From IMG/VR virus record IMGVR_UViG_3300017963_000377, positions 1-45,980 of that record: a stretch of 45,980 bases of DNA; one strand, 5' to 3'. A program made the translations under genes and the position numbers. This DNA is from a virus. The notes beneath the pieces are model-generated. The model was not told the origin of the DNA. It searched no databases and saw only the letters and a list, made by a program, of their open reading frames with translations. Within the stretch, counting starts at the first letter, position 1, and every line of letters begins with the position of its first letter. Of the stretch, positions 18,652-27,393 are shown one piece after another.

Positions 18652-20709
18652 ATGGCATTTACTAAAGAGTATTTAGAGCGAAAACGAAAGAGTGACGAGC
18701 AGATACGAAAAGGAAGAGAAGAGGCTAAACGTAAAGGAATTCCTTCTAAGTATGAGCGCATGTACCATCCTAACAAGGCAGAGGAACAAGCAGACGACAA
18801 CTCGCCTAGTTTTGTGGATAAAGCACTAGAGTGGATAAAAGGCAATCCAACGGACAATAGTTTTCTTGGAAGTACCTCAGACGAATTAGTAGCGTCAGAG
18901 GCAGCTAAAAAAGAAGAGATACAGGAAGCAAAAGCTTTACAAACAGGAGACGATACTGTCACAGAAAAACGTGCTCCTGTGTTGGAAGATGTAACTGCCC
19001 CTTGGGAGGTTCCAGAAGAAGAACCAGCACTAGCTCCTTCTGTTGAAGAAGACAAAAGAGATGTGGAGGTTACACCTACTATCAGAAGTTTGGAAGATGT
19101 ATTCAAAGCTTCTATATCTCGTCCCGAGGCTCCAAAGCGAAGCGGAGAACTTGAGCTTGTTGATGCTGAAGGCAAGCCAGTAGTACAAAAATATGGCAAT
19201 TTAGTAGAGGCAAACAAACAACTAAATAAATGGATATTTAGCCAAGTAGGTGCTATTGATAAAAAAGAACAAGCAGGAATAAATAGCGCTGTAGCAAGAC
19301 TAGATAATAAGTTTGCAGCATACAAACAAAAAATAGCAAGCTTGACAGGACAAGCTGATAGAGAGAGCAAAAATCTCGCTATGGGTATGCTATTAGAAGG
19401 TATTGTAGATGGACTTGGAATGATTGCTGTTGCTGCTACAACAAAAGGACGAGCAGAGTATTCCAAAGGTAAGGGTGTAAATTGGGACATGTTGAATGCT
19501 CAAATTGATAAACGTATGAAAAATCAAATGGCTGTTCTTGATGCTCAATTCAACTTCGACCAAAATGTAGTTAAAGATGAGATATTACAAGCTAAATACA
19601 ACGCCAAGGCTGAACGAGACAGAGTGGCAATGATGGCAGGTGGAGCACAAAGACAGATAAGTACACAAGAGAGAGATATAGCAGATAAGGAAGCTAAGTT
19701 ACAAAAATATAAAGAGATGTGGTTTGGTGTGCAAAAAGAAGACCAACTACGCAAGGAGGCAGCGGCTAAGGAAAATAGAGCATTCGAGCTTCAGGAGAAA
19801 GAGCAACGGCTTAAATACGCTGATAAAGAAGAAGAAAGAAAAGCTAAAGCACAAAGACAACAATTGGCTATTGATGCAAAATCCCTTGAAGGTACAAAAA
19901 ACAGAGCGTTGAAAGAGCGTATGCAACGCACTGCACAAGCGTTCGAAGCTGTACAAAGTGAACTAAATAGAATGAACAAAATAGACTTGACCACTATGAA
20001 TATTGAAAGTAGACGAGAATTCCAACAAGAGCGTATGAAATTTGAAGCTGAACAAAACAGATTAGAGAGAGAGTTGAGAACGGACATGCTTGCTGCTAGA
20101 TTAGAAAACAGTAGAGTGCTGCGGCGATTATCTATTAAGCAAAAAGAATTTGACAGAGCAGCTAAAACAATGTCCGAGGATAAAAGGATAGCTGCACAAA
20201 AAGAACTAAAACAACTAGAAGCAGAGGCCCAAAAAGAAATAATGAGAGAAGAAAAACGTCTAAATAACATGTATGGAAACGCCTCTACAAGCACACAATT
20301 AGCTAGTCAGAAATTTGGCTATAAAATGGGTCAAGATAGAGAAAAGAAGCAAGGAGAGCGGCTAGGGCTAGGAAGCCTTCTGGTTGAAATAGGCTCCAAT
20401 CCTGATGCATCATCTAAGCAAGTATCACTACCAGCAGGAAGGCAGATTGAAAAATTCCCTAATGCACTTAATGCTCTACCAGCAGATATTCGGACAGCTA
20501 TATCAGAGGCTATAGGATTATTAAAATCATCTGAAGGTACATCATTCATGGGCAAGATATTTAACAGTGGTGATAGAGAAAAGGCACAGAAAGCAGTGAA
20601 AGAAATAGGAGAGGCTATATCCTCCGGCAAACCTATCATCTCAGGAAAAAACGCTGGTAAGGACAGGAAGAAGTATAGAGACGCAGGATATGTTATAATT
20701 AATATTTAA
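18652..20709 (+). CDS. Probable internal virion protein, very long coiled-coil
   Basis: The protein has 685 residues and starts four bases after the preceding stop. The first ~170 residues are charged and low-complexity. Residues about 180-540 are dominated by Lys/Glu/Arg/Gln helices with strong coiled-coil character (for example ERKAKAQRQQLAIDAK). A short hydrophobic patch (MGMLLEGIVDGLGMIAVAA) lies near residues 244-262. The C-terminal ~100 residues appear globular. It lies in the ejection-protein block. No enzymatic motif is seen. Confidence 0.5.
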   Translation: MAFTKEYLERKRKSDEQIRKGREEAKRKGIPSKYERMYHPNKAEEQADDNSPSFVDKALEWIKGNPTDNSFLGSTSDELVASEAAKKEEIQEAKALQTGDDTVTEKRAPVLEDVTAPWEVPEEEPALAPSVEEDKRDVEVTPTIRSLEDVFKASISRPEAPKRSGELELVDAEGKPVVQKYGNLVEANKQLNKWIFSQVGAIDKKEQAGINSAVARLDNKFAAYKQKIASLTGQADRESKNLAMGMLLEGIVDGLGMIAVAATTKGRAEYSKGKGVNWDMLNAQIDKRMKNQMAVLDAQFNFDQNVVKDEILQAKYNAKAERDRVAMMAGGAQRQISTQERDIADKEAKLQKYKEMWFGVQKEDQLRKEAAAKENRAFELQEKEQRLKYADKEEERKAKAQRQQLAIDAKSLEGTKNRALKERMQRTAQAFEAVQSELNRMNKIDLTTMNIESRREFQQERMKFEAEQNRLERELRTDMLAARLENSRVLRRLSIKQKEFDRAAKTMSEDKRIAAQKELKQLEAEAQKEIMREEKRLNNMYGNASTSTQLASQKFGYKMGQDREKKQGERLGLGSLLVEIGSNPDASSKQVSLPAGRQIEKFPNALNALPADIRTAISEAIGLLKSSEGTSFMGKIFNSGDREKAQKAVKEIGEAISSGKPIISGKNAGKDRKKYRDAGYVIINI

Positions 20710-20720
20710 TCTGGAGCCTA

Positions 20721-23700
20721 TTGACAATGGAAAACCAATCAAGTAAAATGAGAACATCCACCCCCCAAGAGGCAGGTAGTTCAATGGCAACGCCTGTCTC
20801 TTCCCCCTATACACAAACATCAAGTTACGATGGTAATGAAACATTTGATGTAAGAAGCGTGATTGAACGCTTGCGTTCTTCTCCATCCGCAACATCAGAG
20901 GAAGAATATGTCGCCCCGACTGCTGAAGATACACAAGAAGAAGATGGTTATGATATTGGGTCGCTGATACGTTCTCTACGTCCTTCGACGGGTTTACGAG
21001 ATGCCCTACCTTCTGTGACAGAGTCTGTGTCAACAGGAGCGGAAGAAGAGTATTACGCAAGTGATGAGGGAATGAAAGGGCATATTGTAGCCACTATCCG
21101 TCCTGAGGAAATAGAAGATATTGCAGCAAAATATGGAGTAGAAGAGGCTCCATTGCGTGGGTATTTGGACTGGGTAGGAGGTACAATATATGGCGAGGAT
21201 ATGGATGTGACGACACAGGCTGGTAGTTTGTTACAAGAAAGCTTACTTCTAGGACTTCCCGGATGGCTACGTAAGAAATTTGAAGACGACGACACAGAAA
21301 AAGCTATGGACGAAGTGAGAGACTTAGTACGTTCAAGACAAGGAATAGCTCGTACAGCTCTTGATATAGGAACTGGTGTAGCAGCAGCGGTTCTTACAGG
21401 TGGCGGAACAGCCCTGTTGAAAGTGGGGGCATCGGCTGTCTCTAAAACAGCAGCAGCTAAAATAGCTCAGTCTACAGCAAAATCCGTTGTAGCAAAGAAC
21501 GCAGCAGAGACAAGTTTAACAGCCATTCTGACAACAACAGCAAAGCAAGGTGCTATATATGGAGGCTTGTCTGGACTTGCAGAGTCTGAATCAGATAGTG
21601 AATTTTCTGGAATAGCAAAAGGAGCAGCACTTGGTGTTGCGGCAGGTATGGCTCTTCAAGGAATTGTACGAGGCGGTACAGCTACTTATAAACACATAAC
21701 AGCTAATAGAAAAAAAGTGGAACAGGAGGTGGCGGATGCCTTAGCTCCTGTACAAGATGACATACTTGATGCACACGTGCAAATGTATGGTGATGTAGAG
21801 TCTAAAATTGTCGACGCAATGCAAACACCTTATGTTATATTACCCGACGAAGCACTAGATGCAATGGCAATACGGCTTAAACGTATGGGAAAAATAGATG
21901 AAACTGCTCCATTAAAGAAGGCAGGAGAGGCGTCAGCAAAAGACAGAAGATATGTTGTAGGTCGTTCCAATCCTAAAGCATTTGACAGAGAGAAATTTAC
22001 AGATAATCAAGTACAAAGTGCTTATGATGAATTAGTAAGAAAAGATACAGAATATGTAGAGATGATGTTGGAGAGATCAGCGGCGAGAATGGAAATAGAG
22101 TCCCTACAAAAAGAAACACTAAGCCTAATTGATTACAAGCTTGGGAATTTAAAGGGAGAAGAACTAACAGCCGAATGGAATAGACGTTTAGCTATTAATA
22201 AGAAAGTGGTGGCATCGGATTTCGTTCGTACATTACAAGGAAGAGCATTTCAAGCTGTGGATTATGTTTCAGCAGCAGCTCCTAAATCCGCCGCCTCTAA
22301 GCTTTCTAGGGAAGCAATCCGTATGTTCGATGGAAATGAATCAGCAGCACTTCTAACAGAAGAGTCTGGCCTTCCATTTGATAGAATTGTAAATGCTATA
22401 GCAAGAGGAGAATCAGAAGCTGACGTGTTGGCTGTTACATCCTCTAACGTAGGACTAGAGCTTGTACAAAAAATAGCAAAAGAACATGGTCTTAACGGTG
22501 AGCAAATTAACGAGTATCTTGCTAAGTACAGCAAGCTCAAACCAAAAGAACAAAGGAAAGTGAAACATTTACGTAAGTGGTATAATGACACATTAGACAG
22601 AGTGAATGATTTGGGACTGGCTATTGAAAAGAAAGAAGATTATGTAACATCCATGGCCAAGACGTTCAAAGATGCTCATTACGATTTTCTACAAAGAGAG
22701 AAGACACTAAAAAACCAAGGAGTTAAGTCTATAACAGAGATAGATAATATAGATGATTTTGTTAAATATGCTTCAATAAAAGAAGGAAGAGACAACCTCT
22801 CTGCGCTTGGATATATGCACGATGTGAAAATACTTCCTAAAAAACCAAAAAATCCTGATGAATTAGATGATGCATGGGTGGTGGAAGCAATTGACCAATT
22901 CGATGCTCTTCTTAATATTAGAAAAGACGTACAAGCATTTGCTAAGGGAAATGATGCAGGAGGGAAGTTGACAGGTAAACTAATGTCCGCATCTGAGTTA
23001 AAACGAGAGGGGCATATACCTGAATCCTTAATAGAAAAAGATATTACAAAGATTATTCCAAGGTATACAAAGAGTGTGTTTAGGTCGGCTGTTATGCAAG
23101 ATCCAATTGCTGATTTACGTATGAACTTAAATCTACTAAGGAAAAAAGATATTGTCTCCAAAGAAGCAGGCGGCATCACTTACGAAAAGGACATACACAA
23201 TCTTGAACAAATGGCTAATTACGTTTTAGGCGGGATTCCTGATACATCAGCAGCAGCTGTGACACATCAAATGGCAACAAAGAGTAAGGCTAAGGCTAAT
23301 GAGTTTGCGGCAAAGATAAGTGACAATCATCCTGTAATTGCTGAATTAATGAGAACAGCCGCAGACGGTGTGCATATGATGAGTGGTATGGTGAACATGG
23401 CATACTCTGCATTCCTTGGTTCTACATTAGTAGCCCCTACAAAAAACCTCTCGTCAATATTTACAATGACACTTCCAGAAGTGGGATTTACATTTGGTAC
23501 TAAACACGCAAGGAGTATATTCAAGAGAGTGCATACGACAATGATGGGCGATACACTTGTCATTAAAAACAAAGCACTTGCAGCTGAGCTTGGTAAGAAA
23601 CTTGGTGAGACAGTGACAGATATTCCTCTTATGAAACGTAGAATATATTTCCTTGAAAACGAGGGAATTCCAACAGGTACATTAACAACAAAAATGTTTG

Positions 23701-24569
23701 AAGATATAAATGGGGAGTTACAGGCAGGTCTTGGTAAATTAGGGGCTGCTAAAAAGAAGACTGAGGAACTTGCCATGCTTCCATTTAAAATATCTGAGCT
23801 TTACATGCGTTCTGTAGCTGCATCTGCTGGCGAAGAACTTGCTGAAGCGTTTATTAAGAATGAACAAGAAACGAGAACATTCCTCTCTCGTATGAGTAAA
23901 GGGTATGCTGACAAGTCACAATATCTCAGAAGAAAATACATGCAAGCGGCAAGAGATATGGGTGAAGAATCCCAAGAAGCGTTAGAAATAAAGGATGCAA
24001 TAAAGCAAGAGTTTCAAAGATATTTAGTGGACAAGTCTGCCCTTTCATATTCAAGAGCTGCTTCCGGTGGATTTGCCCGTAGTGCAGGTAAGTTTGCAAG
24101 TATGTTTACAAAATGGCCTACAGCTGTTGGAGCTAGGGTTGCGGCTAATATTGAGCGTAAGGGATTTAGTAAAGGAATGGCTGAAAACTGGCATGTATTT
24201 GCTATACCAATGCTAGTTATGGCTGGAGCTGATAAAATATTAGAAGAGCTTGCTGGCGAGAATGTAAAGAAAGGACTTGTAGGAAGTGGTGGATTGACAT
24301 CTGCTGCTCCAATATTATCTCCTGTCCCATTCATATTTGAAGGGCAATCATTCAGACCACCAATTGCATCACCTGCATTTGAGGCAATAAAGAACAAAGA
24401 CCCATCTAAGCTATTAGATTATCAACCAATGATGGTTCCGGGATATTCATTTTTTAGATTTTTATTATCGGATTTGCCTTTGCTGTTAGGCCAAGAACCA
24501 GCAATTAAGAGTAGAAATAGAGCGATTACAGGAATGTTTGAGGACGACGGCGATGTGGCTAAGTTTTAA
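20721..24569 (+). CDS. Probable large internal virion / ejection protein (1282 residues)
   Basis: This is the last rightward gene. The N-terminal ~110 residues are Ser/Glu-rich and probably disordered. Two Gly/Ala-rich hydrophobic segments follow at about residues 208-240 and 290-315 (GTGVAAAVLTGGGTALLKVG and GAALGVAAGMALQGIVRG). The middle is long and helical. A further apolar region lies near 880-930 (MMSGMVNMAYSAFLGSTLV), and a C-terminal region follows. Large size, glycine-rich membrane-active segments and final position match the largest ejection protein of short-tailed phages (T7 gp16 place). Unlike gp16 it has no recognisable lytic transglycosylase domain. Its end overlaps the convergent gene at 24566-24697 by four bases. 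Confidence 0.55.
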   Translation: MTMENQSSKMRTSTPQEAGSSMATPVSSPYTQTSSYDGNETFDVRSVIERLRSSPSATSEEEYVAPTAEDTQEEDGYDIGSLIRSLRPSTGLRDALPSVTESVSTGAEEEYYASDEGMKGHIVATIRPEEIEDIAAKYGVEEAPLRGYLDWVGGTIYGEDMDVTTQAGSLLQESLLLGLPGWLRKKFEDDDTEKAMDEVRDLVRSRQGIARTALDIGTGVAAAVLTGGGTALLKVGASAVSKTAAAKIAQSTAKSVVAKNAAETSLTAILTTTAKQGAIYGGLSGLAESESDSEFSGIAKGAALGVAAGMALQGIVRGGTATYKHITANRKKVEQEVADALAPVQDDILDAHVQMYGDVESKIVDAMQTPYVILPDEALDAMAIRLKRMGKIDETAPLKKAGEASAKDRRYVVGRSNPKAFDREKFTDNQVQSAYDELVRKDTEYVEMMLERSAARMEIESLQKETLSLIDYKLGNLKGEELTAEWNRRLAINKKVVASDFVRTLQGRAFQAVDYVSAAAPKSAASKLSREAIRMFDGNESAALLTEESGLPFDRIVNAIARGESEADVLAVTSSNVGLELVQKIAKEHGLNGEQINEYLAKYSKLKPKEQRKVKHLRKWYNDTLDRVNDLGLAIEKKEDYVTSMAKTFKDAHYDFLQREKTLKNQGVKSITEIDNIDDFVKYASIKEGRDNLSALGYMHDVKILPKKPKNPDELDDAWVVEAIDQFDALLNIRKDVQAFAKGNDAGGKLTGKLMSASELKREGHIPESLIEKDITKIIPRYTKSVFRSAVMQDPIADLRMNLNLLRKKDIVSKEAGGITYEKDIHNLEQMANYVLGGIPDTSAAAVTHQMATKSKAKANEFAAKISDNHPVIAELMRTAADGVHMMSGMVNMAYSAFLGSTLVAPTKNLSSIFTMTLPEVGFTFGTKHARSIFKRVHTTMMGDTLVIKNKALAAELGKKLGETVTDIPLMKRRIYFLENEGIPTGTLTTKMFEDINGELQAGLGKLGAAKKKTEELAMLPFKISELYMRSVAASAGEELAEAFIKNEQETRTFLSRMSKGYADKSQYLRRKYMQAARDMGEESQEALEIKDAIKQEFQRYLVDKSALSYSRAASGGFARSAGKFASMFTKWPTAVGARVAANIERKGFSKGMAENWHVFAIPMLVMAGADKILEELAGENVKKGLVGSGGLTSAAPILSPVPFIFEGQSFRPPIASPAFEAIKNKDPSKLLDYQPMMVPGYSFFRFLLSDLPLLLGQEPAIKSRNRAITGMFEDDGDVAKF

Positions 24570-24697
24570 TGTATAAGCATAAATAAGAATGTGAAGAATA
24601 GGACAAACACTATAGCCCAGACAAGTACGTCTCCAATCTCCTCTGTTTGCTCTCTTGCATATTCATCTAATTCTTCATCACTATTCAATTTGTTCAT
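24566..24697 (-). CDS. Single-span membrane protein of 43 residues
   Basis: ATG at 24697 follows an AAAGGAAAACAAAA ribosome site. The product has a Glu/Asp-rich N-terminal half (SDEELDEYAREQTEE) and one C-terminal membrane helix (about residues 22-42, VLVWAIVFVLFFTFLFMLI). It is the most downstream leftward gene and its stop overlaps that of the 1282-residue virion gene. Function unknown. Confidence 0.6.
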   Translation of the reverse strand: MNKLNSDEELDEYAREQTEEIGDVLVWAIVFVLFFTFLFMLIH

Positions 24698-24746
24698 TTT
24701 TGTTTTCCTTTGTAATAATTAAAATTGTATGCTGTATAAAGAGGAA

Positions 24747-24782
24747 GAGACAAATACAAACGAAAGCATTTGCACTTGTCTC
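24747..24782 (-). terminator. Long hairpin in the convergent intergenic region (leader element or leftward terminator)
   Basis: In leftward RNA the 36 bases form a 16-bp stem with a four-base loop, using 13 Watson-Crick and three G-U pairs. In rightward RNA the three G-U pairs become A-C mismatches, so the structure belongs to the leftward transcript. The leftward downstream bases TTCCTCTTTAT are T-rich but not a clean tract. It could end the leftward operon or structure the leader of the 43-residue membrane protein. Confidence 0.55.
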
Positions 24783-24799
24783 TCAGGGGGGCTGCTTAT

Positions 24800-24828
24800 A
24801 CATTAGCATAGAGAAATTTGTTTGTCAA
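24800..24828 (-). promoter_or_regulatory. Weak candidate leftward promoter
   Basis: A consensus TTGACA (24828 to 24823 on the minus strand) overlaps the stop of the 66-residue gene. Seventeen bases on is TAATGT, a poor -10 (three of six bases). It would drive only the 43-residue membrane protein, with the long hairpin in its leader. Confidence 0.25.
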
Positions 24829-25025
24829 GAATTATTTTCTCCTTCTAAAAACTTTATTTCTACCACTTCCAAGGCTTCAGATGTTGGCAGCTTACTCATA
24901 AGCTCTTCCATAACCCCTTTATCCTCACTAGCGATAGCATGAGATAAAAACCCTGTAAACGTCCCATCCTTAGACAGGAATGCTCCATTGAAGTTGCGTA
25001 TCACATAATATTTTACTTGCCCCAT
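24825..25025 (-). CDS. Small protein of unknown function (66 residues)
   Basis: The ATG at 25025 has AAGGAG eight bases upstream, inside the end of the preceding gene, with 13 bases of overlap. It begins with beta-type residues (VKYYVIRNFNGAFLSKDG) and ends in an acidic tail. No motif is recognised. Confidence 0.6.
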   Translation of the reverse strand: MGQVKYYVIRNFNGAFLSKDGTFTGFLSHAIASEDKGVMEELMSKLPTSEALEVVEIKFLEGENNS

Positions 25026-25204
25026 ATTTCAGGCTCCTTCCAACTTTCCCCAAGTCTTTCGTCCACATTGTCGGGATGGAAACCTATAGCAAGTAGGAAA
25101 TGCCCGAATGCATTGATATATTCTGAAATATGCACAGGGTCGATGCTGGTTATTCTTATTTCCTCGTTCTCTCTAATATGTTTAAGTATTAGTTTATCAT
25201 CCAT
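25013..25204 (-). CDS. Small protein of unknown function (63 residues)
   Basis: A short alpha/beta protein (KLILKHIRENEEIRITSIDP near the start). It is two bases downstream of the preceding gene and overlaps the next by 13 bases, as expected in a compact operon. No family is recognised. Confidence 0.6.
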   Translation of the reverse strand: MDDKLILKHIRENEEIRITSIDPVHISEYINAFGHFLLAIGFHPDNVDERLGESWKEPEIWGK

Positions 25205-25206
25205 TT

Positions 25207-25428
25207 TTAATCTCCATATCTAATAGATATCATCAAAGTACATCCAACTTCTTCTCCATCCTCGTTGTACACTGACATAGTGTTAAATCCAGCGTACTTA
25301 CAATTCGTAAACTCTATGCACGGCCCAAAGTCTGAGTTCTTAACTTCTACCACTTTTCTGGTTCCGTGATATACTTGTATTGTGGCTTCAGCTGTTCGTA
25401 GACAACTTCGTAGCGGTTCTTCTTCCAT
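25207..25428 (-). CDS. Small protein of unknown function (73 residues)
   Basis: The ATG at 25428 has an excellent AAGGAG site (AAAAAAGGAGAATAAAAATG), although it overlaps the upstream zinc-binding gene by 41 bases. The sequence is beta-rich (ATIQVYHGTRKVVEVKN). No family is recognised. Confidence 0.6.
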   Translation of the reverse strand: MEEEPLRSCLRTAEATIQVYHGTRKVVEVKNSDFGPCIEFTNCKYAGFNTMSVYNEDGEEVGCTLMISIRYGD

Positions 25429-25579
25429 TTTTATTCTCCTTTTTTATGTTGTCTCTCCGTAAACACTCCTGACACTCACCACAGCCGACACCTGAGCCAG
25501 CACCCCAGCAAGCATCTCTAACACATCGTCCTATCTCTCTCCCTTCGGAGTCTATAAACACTAAGTCATTGTCTTTCAT
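25388..25579 (-). CDS. Small Cys-rich protein, probable zinc binder (63 residues)
   Basis: ATG at 25579 follows GGAGGTTTATAA. Four or five cysteines lie in residues 19-39 (CVRDACWGAGSGVGCGECQEC), which suggests metal binding, with a basic C-terminus. It overlaps both neighbours: four bases with the lipoprotein and 41 bases with the downstream gene. Confidence 0.55.
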   Translation of the reverse strand: MKDNDLVFIDSEGREIGRCVRDACWGAGSGVGCGECQECLRRDNIKKENKNGRRTATKLSTNS

Positions 25580-25962
25580 TTATAAACCTCCACAATTTTG
25601 CCCTCTCTGTTTGTGTATTTACTAAAAGCATATAGAGCCGCCTGATGTACGCCTAGTGAACAAGATTCTAGTTGATTACCTACAAAAGCCTTAGGAATTA
25701 TTGCCCCTTCCTGAGCAATGAGCAACCAGACAGTTTTTCTGTAGACAGGTCTGCTAGTACCTATCGACCTAATCTCGGAAGTTGAAACGGAGTAAATAGG
25801 TTGATCCTCACCAAGATTCATAATAGTGTGATTTACTAAATCATATTTATCCTTAAAAGTATAAAACGCTTTAGAATATACGTAAGAGCAGGAAGGGTTT
25901 TCTTTCTCTAAGCTACATCCTATATGCATTAGCACTAATACTAACATTAATAGCTTATACAT
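25576..25962 (-). CDS. Lipoprotein of unknown function
   Basis: The 128-residue precursor has a short signal peptide and lipobox (LMHIGC, acylated Cys at residue 16), so the mature protein should be lipid-anchored. The mature part is alpha/beta with three further Cys residues. It overlaps the ThyX stop by eight bases, so it is translated in the same operon. Phage lipoproteins may be spanin subunits or exclusion factors. At about 112 mature residues it is longer than a typical o-spanin, and no i-spanin gene adjoins it. Confidence 0.65.
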   Translation of the reverse strand: MYKLLMLVLVLMHIGCSLEKENPSCSYVYSKAFYTFKDKYDLVNHTIMNLGEDQPIYSVSTSEIRSIGTSRPVYRKTVWLLIAQEGAIIPKAFVGNQLESCSLGVHQAALYAFSKYTNREGKIVEVYK

Positions 25963-26644
25963 TTATTTCCTCCCAATTTATTTCTGGTGCTCGCTCTAAC
26001 ATGAAATTACATTGTTCAAGCAAAGGCAGTGTGTAAGGTATATTACCAGCATCCCTCATTGCGTGCAACATTTTTATTGCTACAACACGTATTTCTTTTT
26101 GAGCATGTTTATCAAGTCTTTGTCTAAGAAAGTTACACAAGCTCACTAAATTCATCTGAATGCGTCTGGTTGTCATCTGACTTTGGGGAAGTACATTACG
26201 TAGTATTTCCCGTGCTCTACGTCTCCTTTCAGGATATACATCGCACACGCCCTCGTATAGATTTGCGTAAGCAAGCCCACTTGTACACACAGCGTCCCAA
26301 TACTCGTTAATACCAAGCCCAATATCCATATCATTCAAGTCATCAGGTGTGTATACATCTACATCAGATAGGCTACAATACCTTCCGCTCATACCAACAC
26401 AAGCATTTCTCATACGATGGGTCATAAGCTGATTACTTGCAAACAAGGGAAGTGTCATTTCAAAATCAAATGAAACAATTTCTAATGGAGACGTATGCCC
26501 TTTGTCAACGAGCATTTTAATAACACGCTGCTCGTCTTCTATTGTCCTATCCTTGCATTTGTCTGTACTTACCCATGCCCTGTGTGCAATATCCTTGTCT
26601 GTACCGTAGTATCCAAGAAGCCTCACTGAAATATCACTACCCAT
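25955..26644 (-). CDS. thyX: Flavin-dependent thymidylate synthase ThyX
   Basis: The 229-residue enzyme makes dTMP from dUMP using FAD, NADPH and methylenetetrahydrofolate. The ThyX signature appears as THR-x8-SGRY at residues 75-89; the first Arg of the usual RHR-x(7-8)-S motif is Thr here. The C-terminal substrate-binding block is clear (LPQSQMTTRR...N...FLRQRLDKHAQKEIR, residues about 152-185). The start has GAGGAG seven bases upstream, inside the 3' end of the HNH gene, which it overlaps by eight bases. A diverged copy of this gene's first ~20 codons lies beyond the HNH gene at 27271-27390. With the class II RNR it supplies DNA precursors. Confidence 0.93.
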   Translation of the reverse strand: MGSDISVRLLGYYGTDKDIAHRAWVSTDKCKDRTIEDEQRVIKMLVDKGHTSPLEIVSFDFEMTLPLFASNQLMTHRMRNACVGMSGRYCSLSDVDVYTPDDLNDMDIGLGINEYWDAVCTSGLAYANLYEGVCDVYPERRRRAREILRNVLPQSQMTTRRIQMNLVSLCNFLRQRLDKHAQKEIRVVAIKMLHAMRDAGNIPYTLPLLEQCNFMLERAPEINWEEINV

Positions 26645-27278
26645 TTATATACTCCTCTGGAAAGTTTAGGTGGTATATGTCTTTGTACAACTCCCAACTT
26701 TTAGCATCCCTAACTCTAGCAGCCTCCTCCTCAGTCTTGTAATATCCAAGGTGTAGGTTCTTTCCCTCGAAGGACAGTCTAGCAGCGTAAGGATTAAGCT
26801 TGTTATGACTTGAATACACGCCTTTGTACTTTCTTGTGTGCTTGTTTCTCGCATTTTCTGCCTGTGTACAAGCACGTAGGTTATCTATACGATTGTTCCT
26901 TCCATTGCCATCTATATGATCTATTATATCTGGAAGGTATCCGTGATGCATTAGAAATATTATCCTATGTGAAAAGTAACTTTGCGTATTGATAAATACT
27001 CTATAATACCCTGAACTGTGTGGCTTGCATGCTTGAGTGCCCGCTATCTTATTACTTCCTCTATCCTTTGTTCGGTAGAGTATTCCGTCTTCTACCCGGA
27101 AATTCTCTGAAGCGAAGTCAAGCAGCTCTTTACAGGTTAGTCTGTTGTGCTTTTTCTCACCTGTACGCTTACGCACATCGCTACACGCTCTCCCGCATAG
27201 TTTACGTGTTTTACTTTGCCACCGCTCACATGTAAACGTAGTTCCACACTCTTCGCATACCATCTCTATTTTAGGCAT
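26637..27278 (-). CDS. HNH homing endonuclease with AP2-like DNA-binding domain
   Basis: I choose ATG 27278, which has AGGAGG four bases upstream; the frame is open further to 27338 without a ribosome site. The 213-residue product has a CxxC...C...C zinc-finger-like N-terminus (Cys 8, 11, 28, 32), an HNH_3-type nuclease core (HRIIFLMHHGYLPDIIDHID then NNRIDNLR, residues about 104-135) and a C-terminal AP2-like domain (YKGVYSSHNK...HLGYYKTEEEAA, about 151-205). This combination is typical of phage homing endonucleases. The gene is wedged between a duplicated thyX 5' fragment and the intact thyX, and has probably invaded the locus. No group I intron core was identified. Confidence 0.9.
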   Translation of the reverse strand: MPKIEMVCEECGTTFTCERWQSKTRKLCGRACSDVRKRTGEKKHNRLTCKELLDFASENFRVEDGILYRTKDRGSNKIAGTQACKPHSSGYYRVFINTQSYFSHRIIFLMHHGYLPDIIDHIDGNGRNNRIDNLRACTQAENARNKHTRKYKGVYSSHNKLNPYAARLSFEGKNLHLGYYKTEEEAARVRDAKSWELYKDIYHLNFPEEYING

Positions 27279-27390
27279 AGCACCTCCTATCCGGCGATAC
27301 AGGCAAAATCTTGCCTGTAAATGCCCGTAGGGCAGCATCCTTATCTGTGCCGTAATATCCTAACAGTTTCACTGAAATATCACTACTCAT
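27271..27390 (-). pseudogene. Duplicated 5' fragment of thyX
   Basis: ATG 27390 opens a 39-codon frame whose first 18 residues (MSSDISVKLLGYYGTDKD) match the start of the intact ThyX at 16 of 18 positions. Homology then fades and the frame stops inside the HNH ribosome-site region. Most base differences in the matching part are synonymous, which points to divergence while coding or to origin from a related phage. It may still be translated as a short peptide. Confidence 0.85.
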
Positions 27391-27393
27391 GCT

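Noticed and set aside
25576-25962. Lipoprotein as the o-spanin of the lysis cassette
   Set aside because: It is too long for a typical o-spanin, is 15 kb from the lysozyme and has no adjacent i-spanin gene.
26637-27390. Group I intron in thyX carrying the HNH gene
   Set aside because: The downstream thyX has its own start and ribosome site, and the upstream fragment repeats the same residues instead of preceding them, so splicing would duplicate the N-terminus. No intron core pairing was identified by eye.
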